Positions 39,873 through 49,320 of a stretch of DNA of 64,000 nt are shown piece by piece. The notes under the pieces are model-generated. The model saw nothing but the letters and a program-made list of their open reading frames with translations. It was not told the origin of the DNA and did not search any database. The position numbers and the translations under genes are program-made. The DNA is from Aggregatibacter sp. 2125159857. Lineage in GTDB: Bacteria; Pseudomonadota; Gammaproteobacteria; Enterobacterales; Pasteurellaceae. The first letter of the stretch is position 1. Every line of letters starts with the position of its first letter. The stretch lies in NCBI RefSeq assembly GCF_017798005.1, contig NZ_CP072548.1, positions 558,001-622,000 of the forward strand. Reading direction: 5' to 3'.

Positions 39873-41042
39873 ATGAATCTACATGAATATCAAAGTAAGC
39901 AAGTTTTTGCCGAATACAAATTGCCGGTGGGTAAAGGCATTGCCTGTAAAACCGCAGACGAAGCGGCAGAGGCGATTAAACAGTTAGACGGTGATGTTTG
40001 GGTGGCGAAATGTCAAGTGCATGCCGGTGGACGTGGTAAAGCGGGTGGTGTGAAACTTGTACGCAACGAAGCGGAAGTCAGAGAGTTTGCGAATAAATGG
40101 TTAGGGCAACGTTTGGTCACTTTCCAAACGGATGCCAATGGTCAGCCGGTAAACACGATTTATGTAGAAGAAGGTTCACAAATTGAACGTGAATTGTATC
40201 TAGGCGCGGTGCTCGATCGTGCTTCTCAACGTGTGGTGTTCATGATGTCCACTGAGGGTGGAATGAATATCGAAGAAGTCGCGGCAAAAACACCGCACTT
40301 ATTACACAAAATGGCGATTGACCCGCTGACCGGTGGTATGCCATATCAAGGGCGTGAGCTGGCGTTTAAATTGGGTTTAAAAGGCGACCAAGTGAAACAA
40401 TTTGCCCATATTTTTACCCAAATGGCAAAAATGTTTGTAGAAAGAGATTTGTCCTTATTAGAAGTGAACCCGCTGGTGGTCACAAAAGAGGGCAATCTTC
40501 TTTGTTTAGATGCAAAAATTGTGGTGGATGGCAATGCGTTATATCGTCAACCGGCTTTAGCGGCAATGCAAGATCCAAGCCAAGAAGACCCACGCGAAGC
40601 CTTAGCGGAAAGTTTCCAACTTAACTACGTGGCATTAGACGGCAATATCGGTTGCATGGTGAATGGCGCAGGGCTTGCCATGGGTACTATGGATATTGTG
40701 AAGTTACACGGCGGTCAACCGGCGAACTTCTTGGATGTGGGCGGTGGTGCAACCAAAGAGCGCGTTGCAGAAGCCTTTAAAATCATCCTTTCTGATAAAA
40801 ATGTAAAAGCGGTACTCGTCAATATTTTCGGTGGCATTGTACGCTGCGATCTGATTGCAGAAGGGATTGTGGCGGCTGTGAACGAAGTGGGTGTCAACGT
40901 ACCTGTGGTGGTGCGTTTAGAAGGTAATAATGCCCCGTTAGGCCGTGAAATTTTAGCGAAGAGCGGTTTGAATATTATTGCTGCCCAAACGTTGACTGAT
41001 GCGGCGGTAGAATCGGTGAAAGCGGCAAAGGCTAACGCATAA
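39873..41042 (+). CDS. sucC: Succinyl-CoA synthetase beta subunit (ADP-forming)
   Basis: 389 residues from [15 protein letters not shown] (ATG 39873, AGAGGA upstream). It has an ATP-grasp domain ([19 protein letters not shown]) and a CoA-ligase-like C-terminal domain ([17 protein letters not shown]). It forms the heterotetramer with SucD that makes ATP from succinyl-CoA. Start of the track frame upstream (39804) reads through the hairpin and is not used. Confidence 0.97.
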   Translation: MNLHEYQSKQVFAEYKLPVGKGIACKTADEAAEAIKQLDGDVWVAKCQVHAGGRGKAGGVKLVRNEAEVREFANKWLGQRLVTFQTDANGQPVNTIYVEEGSQIERELYLGAVLDRASQRVVFMMSTEGGMNIEEVAAKTPHLLHKMAIDPLTGGMPYQGRELAFKLGLKGDQVKQFAHIFTQMAKMFVERDLSLLEVNPLVVTKEGNLLCLDAKIVVDGNALYRQPALAAMQDPSQEDPREALAESFQLNYVALDGNIGCMVNGAGLAMGTMDIVKLHGGQPANFLDVGGGATKERVAEAFKIILSDKNVKAVLVNIFGGIVRCDLIAEGIVAAVNEVGVNVPVVVRLEGNNAPLGREILAKSGLNIIAAQTLTDAAVESVKAAKANA

Positions 41043-41053
41043 GGAGCAATAGC

Positions 41054-41926
41054 ATGTCAATTTTAATTAATAAAGATACAAAAGTGATTTGCCAAGGTTT
41101 CACCGGCGGCCAAGGTACATTCCACTCCGAACAAGCATTAGCTTATGGCACTAAACTGGTGGGAGGCGTTTCACCGAATAAAGGCGGCACGACCCATTTA
41201 GGATTACCGGTGTTCGACACCGTACGCGATGCAGTCGAGGCAACCGGTGCCACAGCCACGGTGATTTATGTGCCGGCGCCGGGCTGTAAAGATGCGATTT
41301 TAGAGGCGATTGATGCCGGGATTAAATTGATTATTTGTATCACCGAAGGCATCCCAACCTTGGATATGCTGGTGGTGAAACAACGCTTGAATCAAACCGG
41401 TGTGCGCATGATTGGGCCAAATTGTCCGGGCGTGATTACACCGGAAGAATGCAAAATCGGCATTATGCCGGGCAACATTCATAAAAAAGGAAAAATCGGC
41501 ATTGTTTCCCGCTCTGGCACATTGACATATGAAGCCGTGAAACAAACCACAGACGAAGGTTTTGGTCAATCGACTTGTGTGGGTATCGGCGGCGATCCAA
41601 TCCCCGGTTCCAATTTTGTGGATATTTTGAAATTATTCCAAGAGGATCCGCAAACGGAAGCGATTGTCATGATCGGCGAAATTGGCGGTTCCGCGGAGGA
41701 AGAAGCAGCAGCGTTCATTAAAGAGCATGTAACCAAACCGGTGGTGAGCTACATTGCCGGCGTGACGGCGCCGAAAGGCAAACGCATGGGGCATGCCGGT
41801 GCCATTATCAGTGGCGGAAAAGGGACTGCCGATGAAAAATTCGCAGCACTGGAAGCCGCCGGTGTGAAAACCGTGAGAAGTTTGGCGGAAATCGGTTCAG
41901 CGTTGAGAGAAATGTTGAATAAATAA
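41054..41926 (+). CDS. sucD: Succinyl-CoA synthetase alpha subunit
   Basis: 290 residues. The CoA-binding Rossmann N-terminus is [16 protein letters not shown]; the phosphorylated histidine is in [16 protein letters not shown]. It pairs with SucC, 11 bases upstream. Last gene of sucABCD. An uptake signal at 41944 immediately follows and lies in the left inverted repeat of the hvf islet, so the islet boundary is only about 15 bases from the sucD stop. Confidence 0.97.
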   Translation: MSILINKDTKVICQGFTGGQGTFHSEQALAYGTKLVGGVSPNKGGTTHLGLPVFDTVRDAVEATGATATVIYVPAPGCKDAILEAIDAGIKLIICITEGIPTLDMLVVKQRLNQTGVRMIGPNCPGVITPEECKIGIMPGNIHKKGKIGIVSRSGTLTYEAVKQTTDEGFGQSTCVGIGGDPIPGSNFVDILKLFQEDPQTEAIVMIGEIGGSAEEEAAAFIKEHVTKPVVSYIAGVTAPKGKRMGHAGAIISGGKGTADEKFAALEAAGVKTVRSLAEIGSALREMLNK

Positions 41927-41937
41927 TTGCCTTGAAC

Positions 41938-41995
41938 GAAAAAAGTGCGGTCGGTTTTAAAAACGTTTTCGGTATTATGTAGCAGTTGCACAAAG
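41938..41995 (+). repeat. Left inverted repeat bounding the hvf islet
   Basis: This segment (uptake signal AAAAAGTGCGGTCG, then TTTTAAAAACG and TATTATGTAGCAGTTGCACA) recurs in reverse complement at 45243-45298. By eye the two match over about 55 bases with one substitution and a 2-base indel. The inner part TGTAGCAGTTGCACAAAG looks like an insertion-sequence end (begins with TG); the outer part contains the uptake signal. Confidence 0.85.
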
Positions 41996-42020
41996 GTTTA
42001 ATCGATTAAAAACCTTAAAA

Positions 42021-42048
42021 TTCCTATTGAAATTTTAACTCAATAGGG

Positions 42049-42050
<2 letters not shown>
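42021..42050 (-). terminator. Hairpin at the 3' end of the islet
   Basis: Stem CCTATTGA/TCAATAGG with a 9-base loop. On the minus strand it is followed by ATTTTAAGGTTTTT, so it could end transcripts running from the hvf operon through the IS fragment. Confidence 0.5.
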
Positions 42051-42982
<932 letters not shown>

Positions 42983-42993
<11 letters not shown>

Positions 42994-43903
42994 AGGATAT
43001 TACCTCTTTTTGAGCATATTTTTGCTGTAGTTGTGCAATATGTTCAACTTCAGCATAAAGTTCTGCAAATGGAGGGAAATTGAAATCACGCTCTAATAAT
43101 GTTGGCGGAATGGCAGGTAGTCGTTGATAGGCATATTCTAATAAATCCCACACAGTACCTTTTACTGCCTCACCGTGCGTATCAATTAATAACTCTGGTA
43201 AATAGCGATATGCCCCTTTTATTTTATTAAATGATTCTCCTTCTAAATCCTCCACAACTTGTGCCGCAGAATGTTCTTCGTCGTGTCCTGCAATATGAAT
43301 GTAATTGACACGTTTCACATCTACTTGATCTAAAAAAACATAAGGATCAAGTAAACCGTGATTGACGCCATTTACATAAATATTATTCACATCTAAATGA
43401 ATACCACAATCCGCTTCTTGTGCAATAGCATTTAAAAATTCTACTTCATTCATTGTGCTGGTGGGAGAGTGTAAATAATAAGAGGTGTTTTCTAATGAAA
43501 TTTGTAATCCTAAAAAATCTTGCACATAGCGGATTCTCTGTGCTACGTGTTTTACAGCTTCTTCAGTAAATGGCATAGGTAATAAATCATATAAATGCCC
43601 TTCACATTCACAATAACTCAAATGTTCAGAAAAAAATGTCGAATTATATTGAGTCATTAATGCTTTAGTATTTTTTAATAACTCGCGATCAAGTGGTGCT
43701 TGCCCGCCTAATGAAAGTGATAGTCCGTGTACCGCAAGTGGATATCTTTCAGCGGCTTGATCAAATTTATAACGAGCAGCTCCTCCCATTTTTACCCAAT
43801 TTTCTGGAGCAACTTCCATAAACTGAATCGCATTATTTGATGATAAATTCAAAAAATCATCCGCTAAATCTCGACGATATCCTAATCCTGCACCTTGTAA
43901 CAT
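42983..43903 (-). CDS. hvfB: HvfB, DUF692 multinuclear non-haem iron oxidase (MNIO)
   Basis: 306 residues of the DUF692/MbnB family, TIM-barrel enzymes with two or three irons. Metal-ligand strings are seen: H59 in [12 protein letters not shown]93-H94 in SEHLSY, E138-N139 in SLENTSYY, D171-N173 in [10 protein letters not shown]203/H207 in YIHIAGH, D241-H243 in DTHGEAV and E271-D273 in ERDFNFPP. In H. influenzae HvfBC modifies the EGKCG cysteines of HvfA, giving copper-binding groups. Ribosome site AAAGGAG upstream. It lies 76 bases after hvfA in the same direction. Confidence 0.93.
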
Positions 43904-43979
43904 AATTATTTACTCCTTTTAAAACAACACTGGCGTAAATTTACACCAGTGTCATGATGGCATCTAGATTAAAATACGA

Positions 43980-44216
43980 TTATTTAGAGCCACATTTACC
44001 TTCACCACATTTACCTTCTGCAGCTTTTGGTTTGCTCGCACCACATTTACCTTCACCACATTTACCTTCTGCGGCTTTTGTTTTCACACATTTATCACCC
44101 ATACAAGGTGTTGCTGCTTTATCTGTACTGCTTGATTTTGGCTCAGCGTGTGCAACAGTAGCTACTGTCATCGTTAATGCTCCTGCTAATGCGGCTAAAG
44201 TGGATAATTTTTTCAT
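43980..44216 (-). CDS. hvfA: HvfA, secreted RiPP precursor with four EGKCG motifs
   Basis: 78 residues. Signal peptide about 1-24 (cleavage AHA|EP), a Ser/Lys linker, a CMGDKC pair (C38, C43), then two AAEGKCGEGKCG blocks giving four EGKCG motifs with cysteines at 53, 58, 70 and 75. EGKCG is the established modification site of MNIO-processed bufferin/Hvf peptides that bind copper in the periplasm. The DNA repeats coding the blocks produce a meaningless antisense frame. The gene precedes hvfB and hvfC. Ribosome site GGAG before the ATG. Confidence 0.93.
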   Translation of the reverse strand: MKKLSTLAALAGALTMTVATVAHAEPKSSSTDKAATPCMGDKCVKTKAAEGKCGEGKCGASKPKAAEGKCGEGKCGSK

Positions 44217-44250
44217 TTAAATCTCCTAGAGTTTGATATTGAATATATAG

Positions 44251-44706
44251 TTAGAGGAATTTCAACCAGCTTTTAGTTGGATAAACCTTCTTAATAAGCG
44301 TGTCTAAAGAGAGTTTCCCCGCTCCCTGCGTAATTAAGATTAATAAAGTTACCACATAAATTAAGGGTAATTTATAACCATTATCACAAACGTTATAACC
44401 TGAATCGGCGTGAATGCTATACCACGCGACAGAGATTAAAATCGTTAAACTTAATGCACTAAAACGTGTTAGCACCCCAAATATCAGCAAGAATGGGAAA
44501 ATTAATTCAGATCCCATTGCAACGTGCCAATTAATATCGGCTGGAATAAGATTAAATGGAAAAGGAAAACGATCTTGTATTTCAGTAAACCAATTTTGAC
44601 CATTCCATTTTTCTAACCCTGCCTCTAAAAATTCCCACGCAAGAAAAAAGCGTAAAATCAATAAACTCACGCTGCTGCTGATACCTTGCATCTTACAATC
44701 TTTCAT
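44251..44706 (-). CDS. DoxX family membrane protein, first gene of the hvf operon
   Basis: 151 residues with four hydrophobic segments. RFFLAWEFLEAGLEKWNGQNWF is the DoxX-family start, with residues such as HVAMGSELIFPFLLIFG typical of the family. DoxX proteins accompany most MNIO/bufferin operons; the role is unproven but may concern membrane quinone or metal handling. Here the gene comes first, 34 bases before hvfA. A strong GAGGAAAAA precedes the ATG at 44706. Confidence 0.88.
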   Translation of the reverse strand: MKDCKMQGISSSVSLLILRFFLAWEFLEAGLEKWNGQNWFTEIQDRFPFPFNLIPADINWHVAMGSELIFPFLLIFGVLTRFSALSLTILISVAWYSIHADSGYNVCDNGYKLPLIYVVTLLILITQGAGKLSLDTLIKKVYPTKSWLKFL

Positions 44707-44756
44707 TTTTTCCTCTGATTGATTACCTATTTTATGAAACTATTTAGTTCATTATG

Positions 44757-44810
44757 GTAGGAAATGCTTCCTAGTTATTCTATTAGTCGGAGATAAGCCT
44801 TTTTTCTTAC
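44757..44810 (-). promoter_or_regulatory. Candidate ECF-type promoter and palindrome upstream of the hvf operon
   Basis: On the minus strand TGTAAG (44810-44805) and CGACTAA (44788-44782) are separated by 16 bases, an arrangement like ECF-sigma promoters (GTAAC-type -35, CG-containing -10) that drive metal-stress operons with DoxX and MNIO genes in other proteobacteria. Below it a 6-bp palindrome TAGGAA/TTCCTA with 4-base centre lies at 44757-44772, in the leader or near the start of transcription. Both are by-eye matches only. Confidence 0.35.
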
Positions 44811-44865
44811 ACTTTTTTTTCAAAAAATTGAAAATATTATTTTTTGTAAAAATGCAGATAACATT

Positions 44866-44900
44866 AAGGGCAGAGATTCTAATAATCTTTGCCCTTTTAT
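44866..44900 (+). terminator. Orphan plus-strand terminator at the right inner edge of the islet
   Basis: AAGGGCAGAGATT and AATCTTTGCCCTT form a 13-bp stem with one G-T or mismatch position, followed by TTATCTTTT on the plus strand. There is no plus-strand gene before it in the islet. It sits 14 bases left of IS fragment B and opposite the direction of the hvf operon. It may be a scar of a lost gene. Confidence 0.6.
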
Positions 44901-44906
44901 CTTTTA

Positions 44907-45185
<279 letters not shown>

Positions 45186-45242
45186 CTACACCTTGAGTTT
45201 GAAAAAATGGAAAATTTATGCGGTAAATTAGTCAATTTTCGG

Positions 45243-45298
45243 ACTTTGTGCAACTGCTACATAATACCGAACGTTTTTAAAATCGACCGCACTTTTTC
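45243..45298 (-). repeat. Right inverted repeat bounding the hvf islet
   Basis: Reverse complement of the left boundary repeat. CTTTGTGCAACTGCTACATA is the inner part, and GAACGTTTTTAAAATCGACC and CGCACTTTTT the outer part with an uptake signal. It touches copy 2 of the dispersed hairpin repeat. Confidence 0.85.
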
Positions 45299-45749
45299 TT
45301 TTTATTATAGCCAGCCAAAGTCTGGCTATAAAAACCATACGCTATGCGTATGGAGTCATTCCTCGTAGCGTGCAACTCGTTGCACGAATAATTAACCTCG
45401 ATGCGTAATTCACGATTTCATGCGTAGCGTGCATCTTGATGCACGACCAAATTACGCACGGAACGTTATTTAACGCTTTCGGGCATTTATGATTTCGTGC
45501 AACTTGTTGCACGAATAATTATTAACCTCGATGCGTAATTCACGATTTCATGCATAGCGTGCATCTTGATGCACGACCAAATTACGCACGGAACGTTATT
45601 TAACGCTTTCGGGCATTCATGATTTCGTGCAACAAGTTGCACGCTACGATTCACTAAAATAGTGATATGAAAATAAACACGGTTACCGGTTTTCACAAGC
45701 TCCTTGAGGGGCTTGTGAAGTCTAGGCTCTTATAGAGGAGCCTAAAAAC
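45298..45749. repeat. Hairpin-rich dispersed repeat, copy 2, with internal tandem duplication
   Basis: Same element as 8004-8329 but about 125 bases longer. The extra length comes from a direct duplication of a 127-130 base unit (first unit from about 45368, second from about 45496) that contains GCGTGCATCTTGATGCACG and ACGCACGGAACGTTATTTAA. The right end again carries CACAAGC/GCTTGTG and TAGGCTC/GAGCCTA hairpins. It lies between the hvf islet and the putA promoter. A minus-strand frame at 45487-45696 is an artefact of the repeat. Confidence 0.8.
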
Positions 45750-45760
45750 CTCATTTTTTA

Positions 45761-45776
45761 TGTGACTTCAATCACA
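45761..45776 (+). promoter_or_regulatory. Perfect CRP site upstream of putA
   Basis: TGTGACTTCAATCACA matches both half-sites TGTGA and TCACA exactly. Its centre is 87 bases before the putA ATG. Downstream candidates for -10 are TACTAA (45796) and TATATT (45815), which would place CRP near -41 or -58. Catabolite control of proline use fits known biology. Confidence 0.8.
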
Positions 45777-45855
45777 GATCACCAAAAAAGTCGTTTACTA
45801 ATAAACAGACCATCTATATTTTGTTAACAATTATATAACAAAAGGAGGTTTTCTC

Positions 45856-48800
45856 ATGCAATTCACACTATCAAAACAATATAGCCCTATTCGCCAAGCG
45901 ATCACTGCAAACTATCGTTTAGATGAGAAAAGTGCGGTCGATTCTTTAGTGAAAACATTAGATTTTTCTCCAGAACAAGAACAACGCATCACAGACAATG
46001 CTATTAAGTTAATTAAAAAATTACGCCAACTTAAACAAAAACAATATGGCGCGGATGCCTTAATGCAAGAGTTTTCATTAAGCAGTGAAGAAGGGGTTGC
46101 GTTAATGTGCTTGGCTGAAGCCTTGTTACGTATTCCTGATGCACAAACCCGCGATGACTTAATTTATGAGAAATTGCAAGAAGGGAACTGGAAATCTCAC
46201 ATCGGCAATTCCAATTCGTTCTTCATCAACGCCGCAAGTTATGGCCTACTCTTTGGTAAAAAAATCAGCGAAACGCTTGATGAAAATAGTTTATCGAATG
46301 CACTCACCCGTAGTTTCTCCCGTTTGTCTGCGCCCATTATGCGTATGGCAATTATCAAATCTATGCAGATTTTGGGTAAACAGTTCGTTACCGGCGTGAC
46401 TATGCAAGAGGCCCTACAAAACATCAAACCACGCTACGAAAAAGGCTTTACCTTCTCTTTTGATATGTTGGGCGAAGCTGCAATGACTGAAGCCGATGCG
46501 CAACGCTATTTCAATGATTATTTACATGCTATTGAAGAAGTGGGCAAAGACGCAGCCGGGCGTACCATTTATAACGGCAACAGTGTTTCCGTTAAACTTT
46601 CTGCGATTCACCCGAAATATAGCCGTTCCAAATATGATCGTACCATCAATGAGCTTTACCCTCGCTTAAAAGAACTCTTCTTATTAGCGAAAAAATACAA
46701 CATCAGTATCAATATTGATGCGGAAGAAGCCAACCGTTTAGAGCTTTCCCTCGATCTTGTGGAAAAATTATTAGATGAACCGGAATTACAAGGCTACAAA
46801 GGCATTGGTTTCGTAGTACAGGCTTACTCCAAACGTTGTCCATTTGTATTGGATTATTTAATTAATTTAGCCCGAGAAAAACAAGGCTATTTGATGATTC
46901 GTCTTGTTAAAGGCGCTTATTGGGACAGCGAAATTAAATGGGCACAAGCAGACGGTTTGGACGGTTTCCCACTTTACACACGTAAAAATCACACCGATAT
47001 TTCTTATATTGCTTGTGCGAAAAAATTGTTTGCTGCACAAGATGTCATTTATCCGCAATTTGCCACCCATAACGTGCAAACCATGTGCACGATTCACGAA
47101 TTAGGACAAGGTAAAAACTTTGAATTCCAATGCCTACACGGCATGGGGGAATCTCTTTATGACAATATTGTGGGGAAAGAAAATCTGAACCGACAAGTTC
47201 GTGTCTATGCACCGGTGGGGACTCACGCCACCTTGTTAGCCTATTTAGTCCGCCGTCTCTTAGAAAACGGTGCAAACTCCTCTTTCGTTCACCAGCTGGT
47301 TGATGAAAGCATTCCGGTCGAACAACTTGTGACACCACCATGGAAACTTTATGCCAAATCTCATGGCGAGCCGAATAAATCTGTTCTCAAACCGTTAGAA
47401 TTATTTAAAAACCGTAAAAACTCCGCCGGTTTCGATCTGAGCAATGAACTGGAATTAGCAAGATTAGAACAAGCGCTGAATGCGGCAATCATTGAAAATG
47501 CGGTGTCTTTAGTCGCATTTGAAAATGCTGAAAATGCACCGGCACATCAAGTCACCAATCCGGCCAATCTCAATGAAACGGTTGCAGAAGTCGCCTTTTT
47601 ATCCGTAAATCAGGCGGAAAAAGCGTTTATCGCTGCCGACAATACCCAATGGAAAGCTAAAAGTGCGGTGGAAAAAGCCAATGTTTTACGTAATGCTGCC
47701 GACTTATATGAAGAACATTTCGGCTTATTGATGAAACTCGCTGTAGTTGAAGCGGGAAAAACCTTGCCAAACGCCATCGCCGAATTGCGTGAAGCCGTGG
47801 ATTTCTTACGCTATTACGCCGTTCAATTAGAACAGCTCGCAACACAAAATCACCTTGCCGAGCCTCGTGGAAAAGTGCTTTGTATTTCTCCATGGAACTT
47901 CCCATTAGCCATCTTTACCGGCCAAATTGCCGCCTCTTTAGCGGCGGGCAATGCAGTGATTGCAAAACCGGCTGAACAAACCTCATTAATTGCGTATGCC
48001 GCCGTGAAACTCTTACACCAAGCCGGCATCCCGAAAGAAACCCTACAACTGGTGTTAGGTGCAGGGGATTTGGGGGCTGCGTTAGTCCAACAAGCTTTTG
48101 ATGGCGTCGTATTTACCGGCTCAACCGAAGTAGCCAAACTCATTGAGCAACGCCTGTCATTGGCAGATAACGATCCTGTGTTGATTGCGGAAACCGGCGG
48201 TCAAAACGTGCTTGTTGTTGATTCTTCAGCCTTACCGGAACAAGTCGTTGCTGATGTTCTCAGCTCAGCCTTTGACTCGGCAGGTCAGCGTTGTTCCGCA
48301 TTACGCATCTTATTATTACAAGAAGATGTGGCAGATCACTATTACAAGATGATCACGGAAACCATTAAAGAATTAAGTTTAGGCGACCCACGTCTATTGG
48401 CTACCGACATCGGCCCAGTGATTGATGAAGAAGCCAAACAAAATCTTGAAAACCACAAAGCAACCATGCGCAAAGTCGCCCGCGCTTATGCGGAAATCGA
48501 CACGCCGACTCAAGGGCATTTTGTGGCACCGAGTGTGTATTTGTTGGATAACCTCGATCAAGTACAGCGTGAAGTCTTCGGTCCGATTCTACACATCGTA
48601 CGTTATAAAAAAGATAACTTACTCAATGTCCTCAAAGCGGTAAATGAAAAAGGTTATGCGCTGACCGGTGGTTGCCATACCCGCATTCGTAAACACATGG
48701 ATATTGTGGAGCGCCACTTAAACTGCGGCAACTTCTATATCAACCGTAATATTGTAGGTGCGGTGGTTGGTGTTCAACCGTTCGGTGGACACGGATTATC

Positions 48801-49308
48801 CGGCACAGGGCCGAAAGCCGGCGGTGAGTTCTATTTGCAATGCTTAACCCGTACACCTTGCTATTACAGCCAATTTGGCGATGAAAATACGCTAGGCACA
48901 ACCAAACCGGTATTAGAAAGTATCACTGGTGAACACAACTCCTTAGCTTATCTGCCTTGTGAAGTGGCGATTCTCAACGGCGACTTAGCGGCAGCAGAAA
49001 AAGCGGCAGAAAAATTGCTTGCCAAAGGTTTTAGCATTTTGGTGGAACCGCAGCATCCATTAGCCGCCAAAGCCAAACCGGGCATTCGTGTTGATACGAA
49101 GTTAGGTCATTGTCAAAAAGGCATTTATTTGACCGCACTTGATAAAGCCAAACGTCAATGGTTGGCTGAAAACAGTAAAGCTATTTTCAAATGTTACGAC
49201 TGGCAAGATACCCAAGATTTACTGCCATTGTATGATGAGTTTTCCCGCAGTTATAACACCACTGCGGCTGGTGGAAACACCTCATTAATGTCCTCTCAAG
49301 AAGAATAA
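45856..49308 (+). CDS. putA: Bifunctional proline dehydrogenase / P5C dehydrogenase PutA
   Basis: 1150 residues. It oxidises proline to glutamate in two steps. The N-terminal part is an FAD-dependent TIM barrel (GNSVSVKLSAIHPKYS, RLVKGAYWDSEIKWAQ, QFATHNVQT). The second part is an aldehyde dehydrogenase with SPWNFPLAIFTGQIAASLAA, FTGSTEVAKLI, and catalytic Cys in SAGQRCSALRIL near residue 815, followed by a C-terminal extension. The protein starts MQFTLSKQYSPIRQA and has no N-terminal ribbon-helix-helix, so it is not a self-repressing PutA; control probably comes from the CRP site upstream. AAGGAGG ribosome site. Co-directional putP follows by 12 bases. Confidence 0.97.
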   Translation: MQFTLSKQYSPIRQAITANYRLDEKSAVDSLVKTLDFSPEQEQRITDNAIKLIKKLRQLKQKQYGADALMQEFSLSSEEGVALMCLAEALLRIPDAQTRDDLIYEKLQEGNWKSHIGNSNSFFINAASYGLLFGKKISETLDENSLSNALTRSFSRLSAPIMRMAIIKSMQILGKQFVTGVTMQEALQNIKPRYEKGFTFSFDMLGEAAMTEADAQRYFNDYLHAIEEVGKDAAGRTIYNGNSVSVKLSAIHPKYSRSKYDRTINELYPRLKELFLLAKKYNISINIDAEEANRLELSLDLVEKLLDEPELQGYKGIGFVVQAYSKRCPFVLDYLINLAREKQGYLMIRLVKGAYWDSEIKWAQADGLDGFPLYTRKNHTDISYIACAKKLFAAQDVIYPQFATHNVQTMCTIHELGQGKNFEFQCLHGMGESLYDNIVGKENLNRQVRVYAPVGTHATLLAYLVRRLLENGANSSFVHQLVDESIPVEQLVTPPWKLYAKSHGEPNKSVLKPLELFKNRKNSAGFDLSNELELARLEQALNAAIIENAVSLVAFENAENAPAHQVTNPANLNETVAEVAFLSVNQAEKAFIAADNTQWKAKSAVEKANVLRNAADLYEEHFGLLMKLAVVEAGKTLPNAIAELREAVDFLRYYAVQLEQLATQNHLAEPRGKVLCISPWNFPLAIFTGQIAASLAAGNAVIAKPAEQTSLIAYAAVKLLHQAGIPKETLQLVLGAGDLGAALVQQAFDGVVFTGSTEVAKLIEQRLSLADNDPVLIAETGGQNVLVVDSSALPEQVVADVLSSAFDSAGQRCSALRILLLQEDVADHYYKMITETIKELSLGDPRLLATDIGPVIDEEAKQNLENHKATMRKVARAYAEIDTPTQGHFVAPSVYLLDNLDQVQREVFGPILHIVRYKKDNLLNVLKAVNEKGYALTGGCHTRIRKHMDIVERHLNCGNFYINRNIVGAVVGVQPFGGHGLSGTGPKAGGEFYLQCLTRTPCYYSQFGDENTLGTTKPVLESITGEHNSLAYLPCEVAILNGDLAAAEKAAEKLLAKGFSILVEPQHPLAAKAKPGIRVDTKLGHCQKGIYLTALDKAKRQWLAENSKAIFKCYDWQDTQDLLPLYDEFSRSYNTTAAGGNTSLMSSQEE

Positions 49309-49320
49309 AAGGAGTGTTTT

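Noticed and set aside
43954..44220. Plus-strand ORF with repeated HLPSPHLPSAAF
   Set aside because: It is the antisense of the EGKCG-coding repeats of hvfA. The minus frame has signal peptide, ribosome site and family match.
45360..45660. CRISPR-like array
   Set aside because: Only two 127-130 bp units with no unique spacers; it is a tandem duplication inside a dispersed repeat.
45487..45696. Minus-strand 69-residue ORF resembling the one at 7971
   Set aside because: Produced by the second copy of the same repeat; no independent support.
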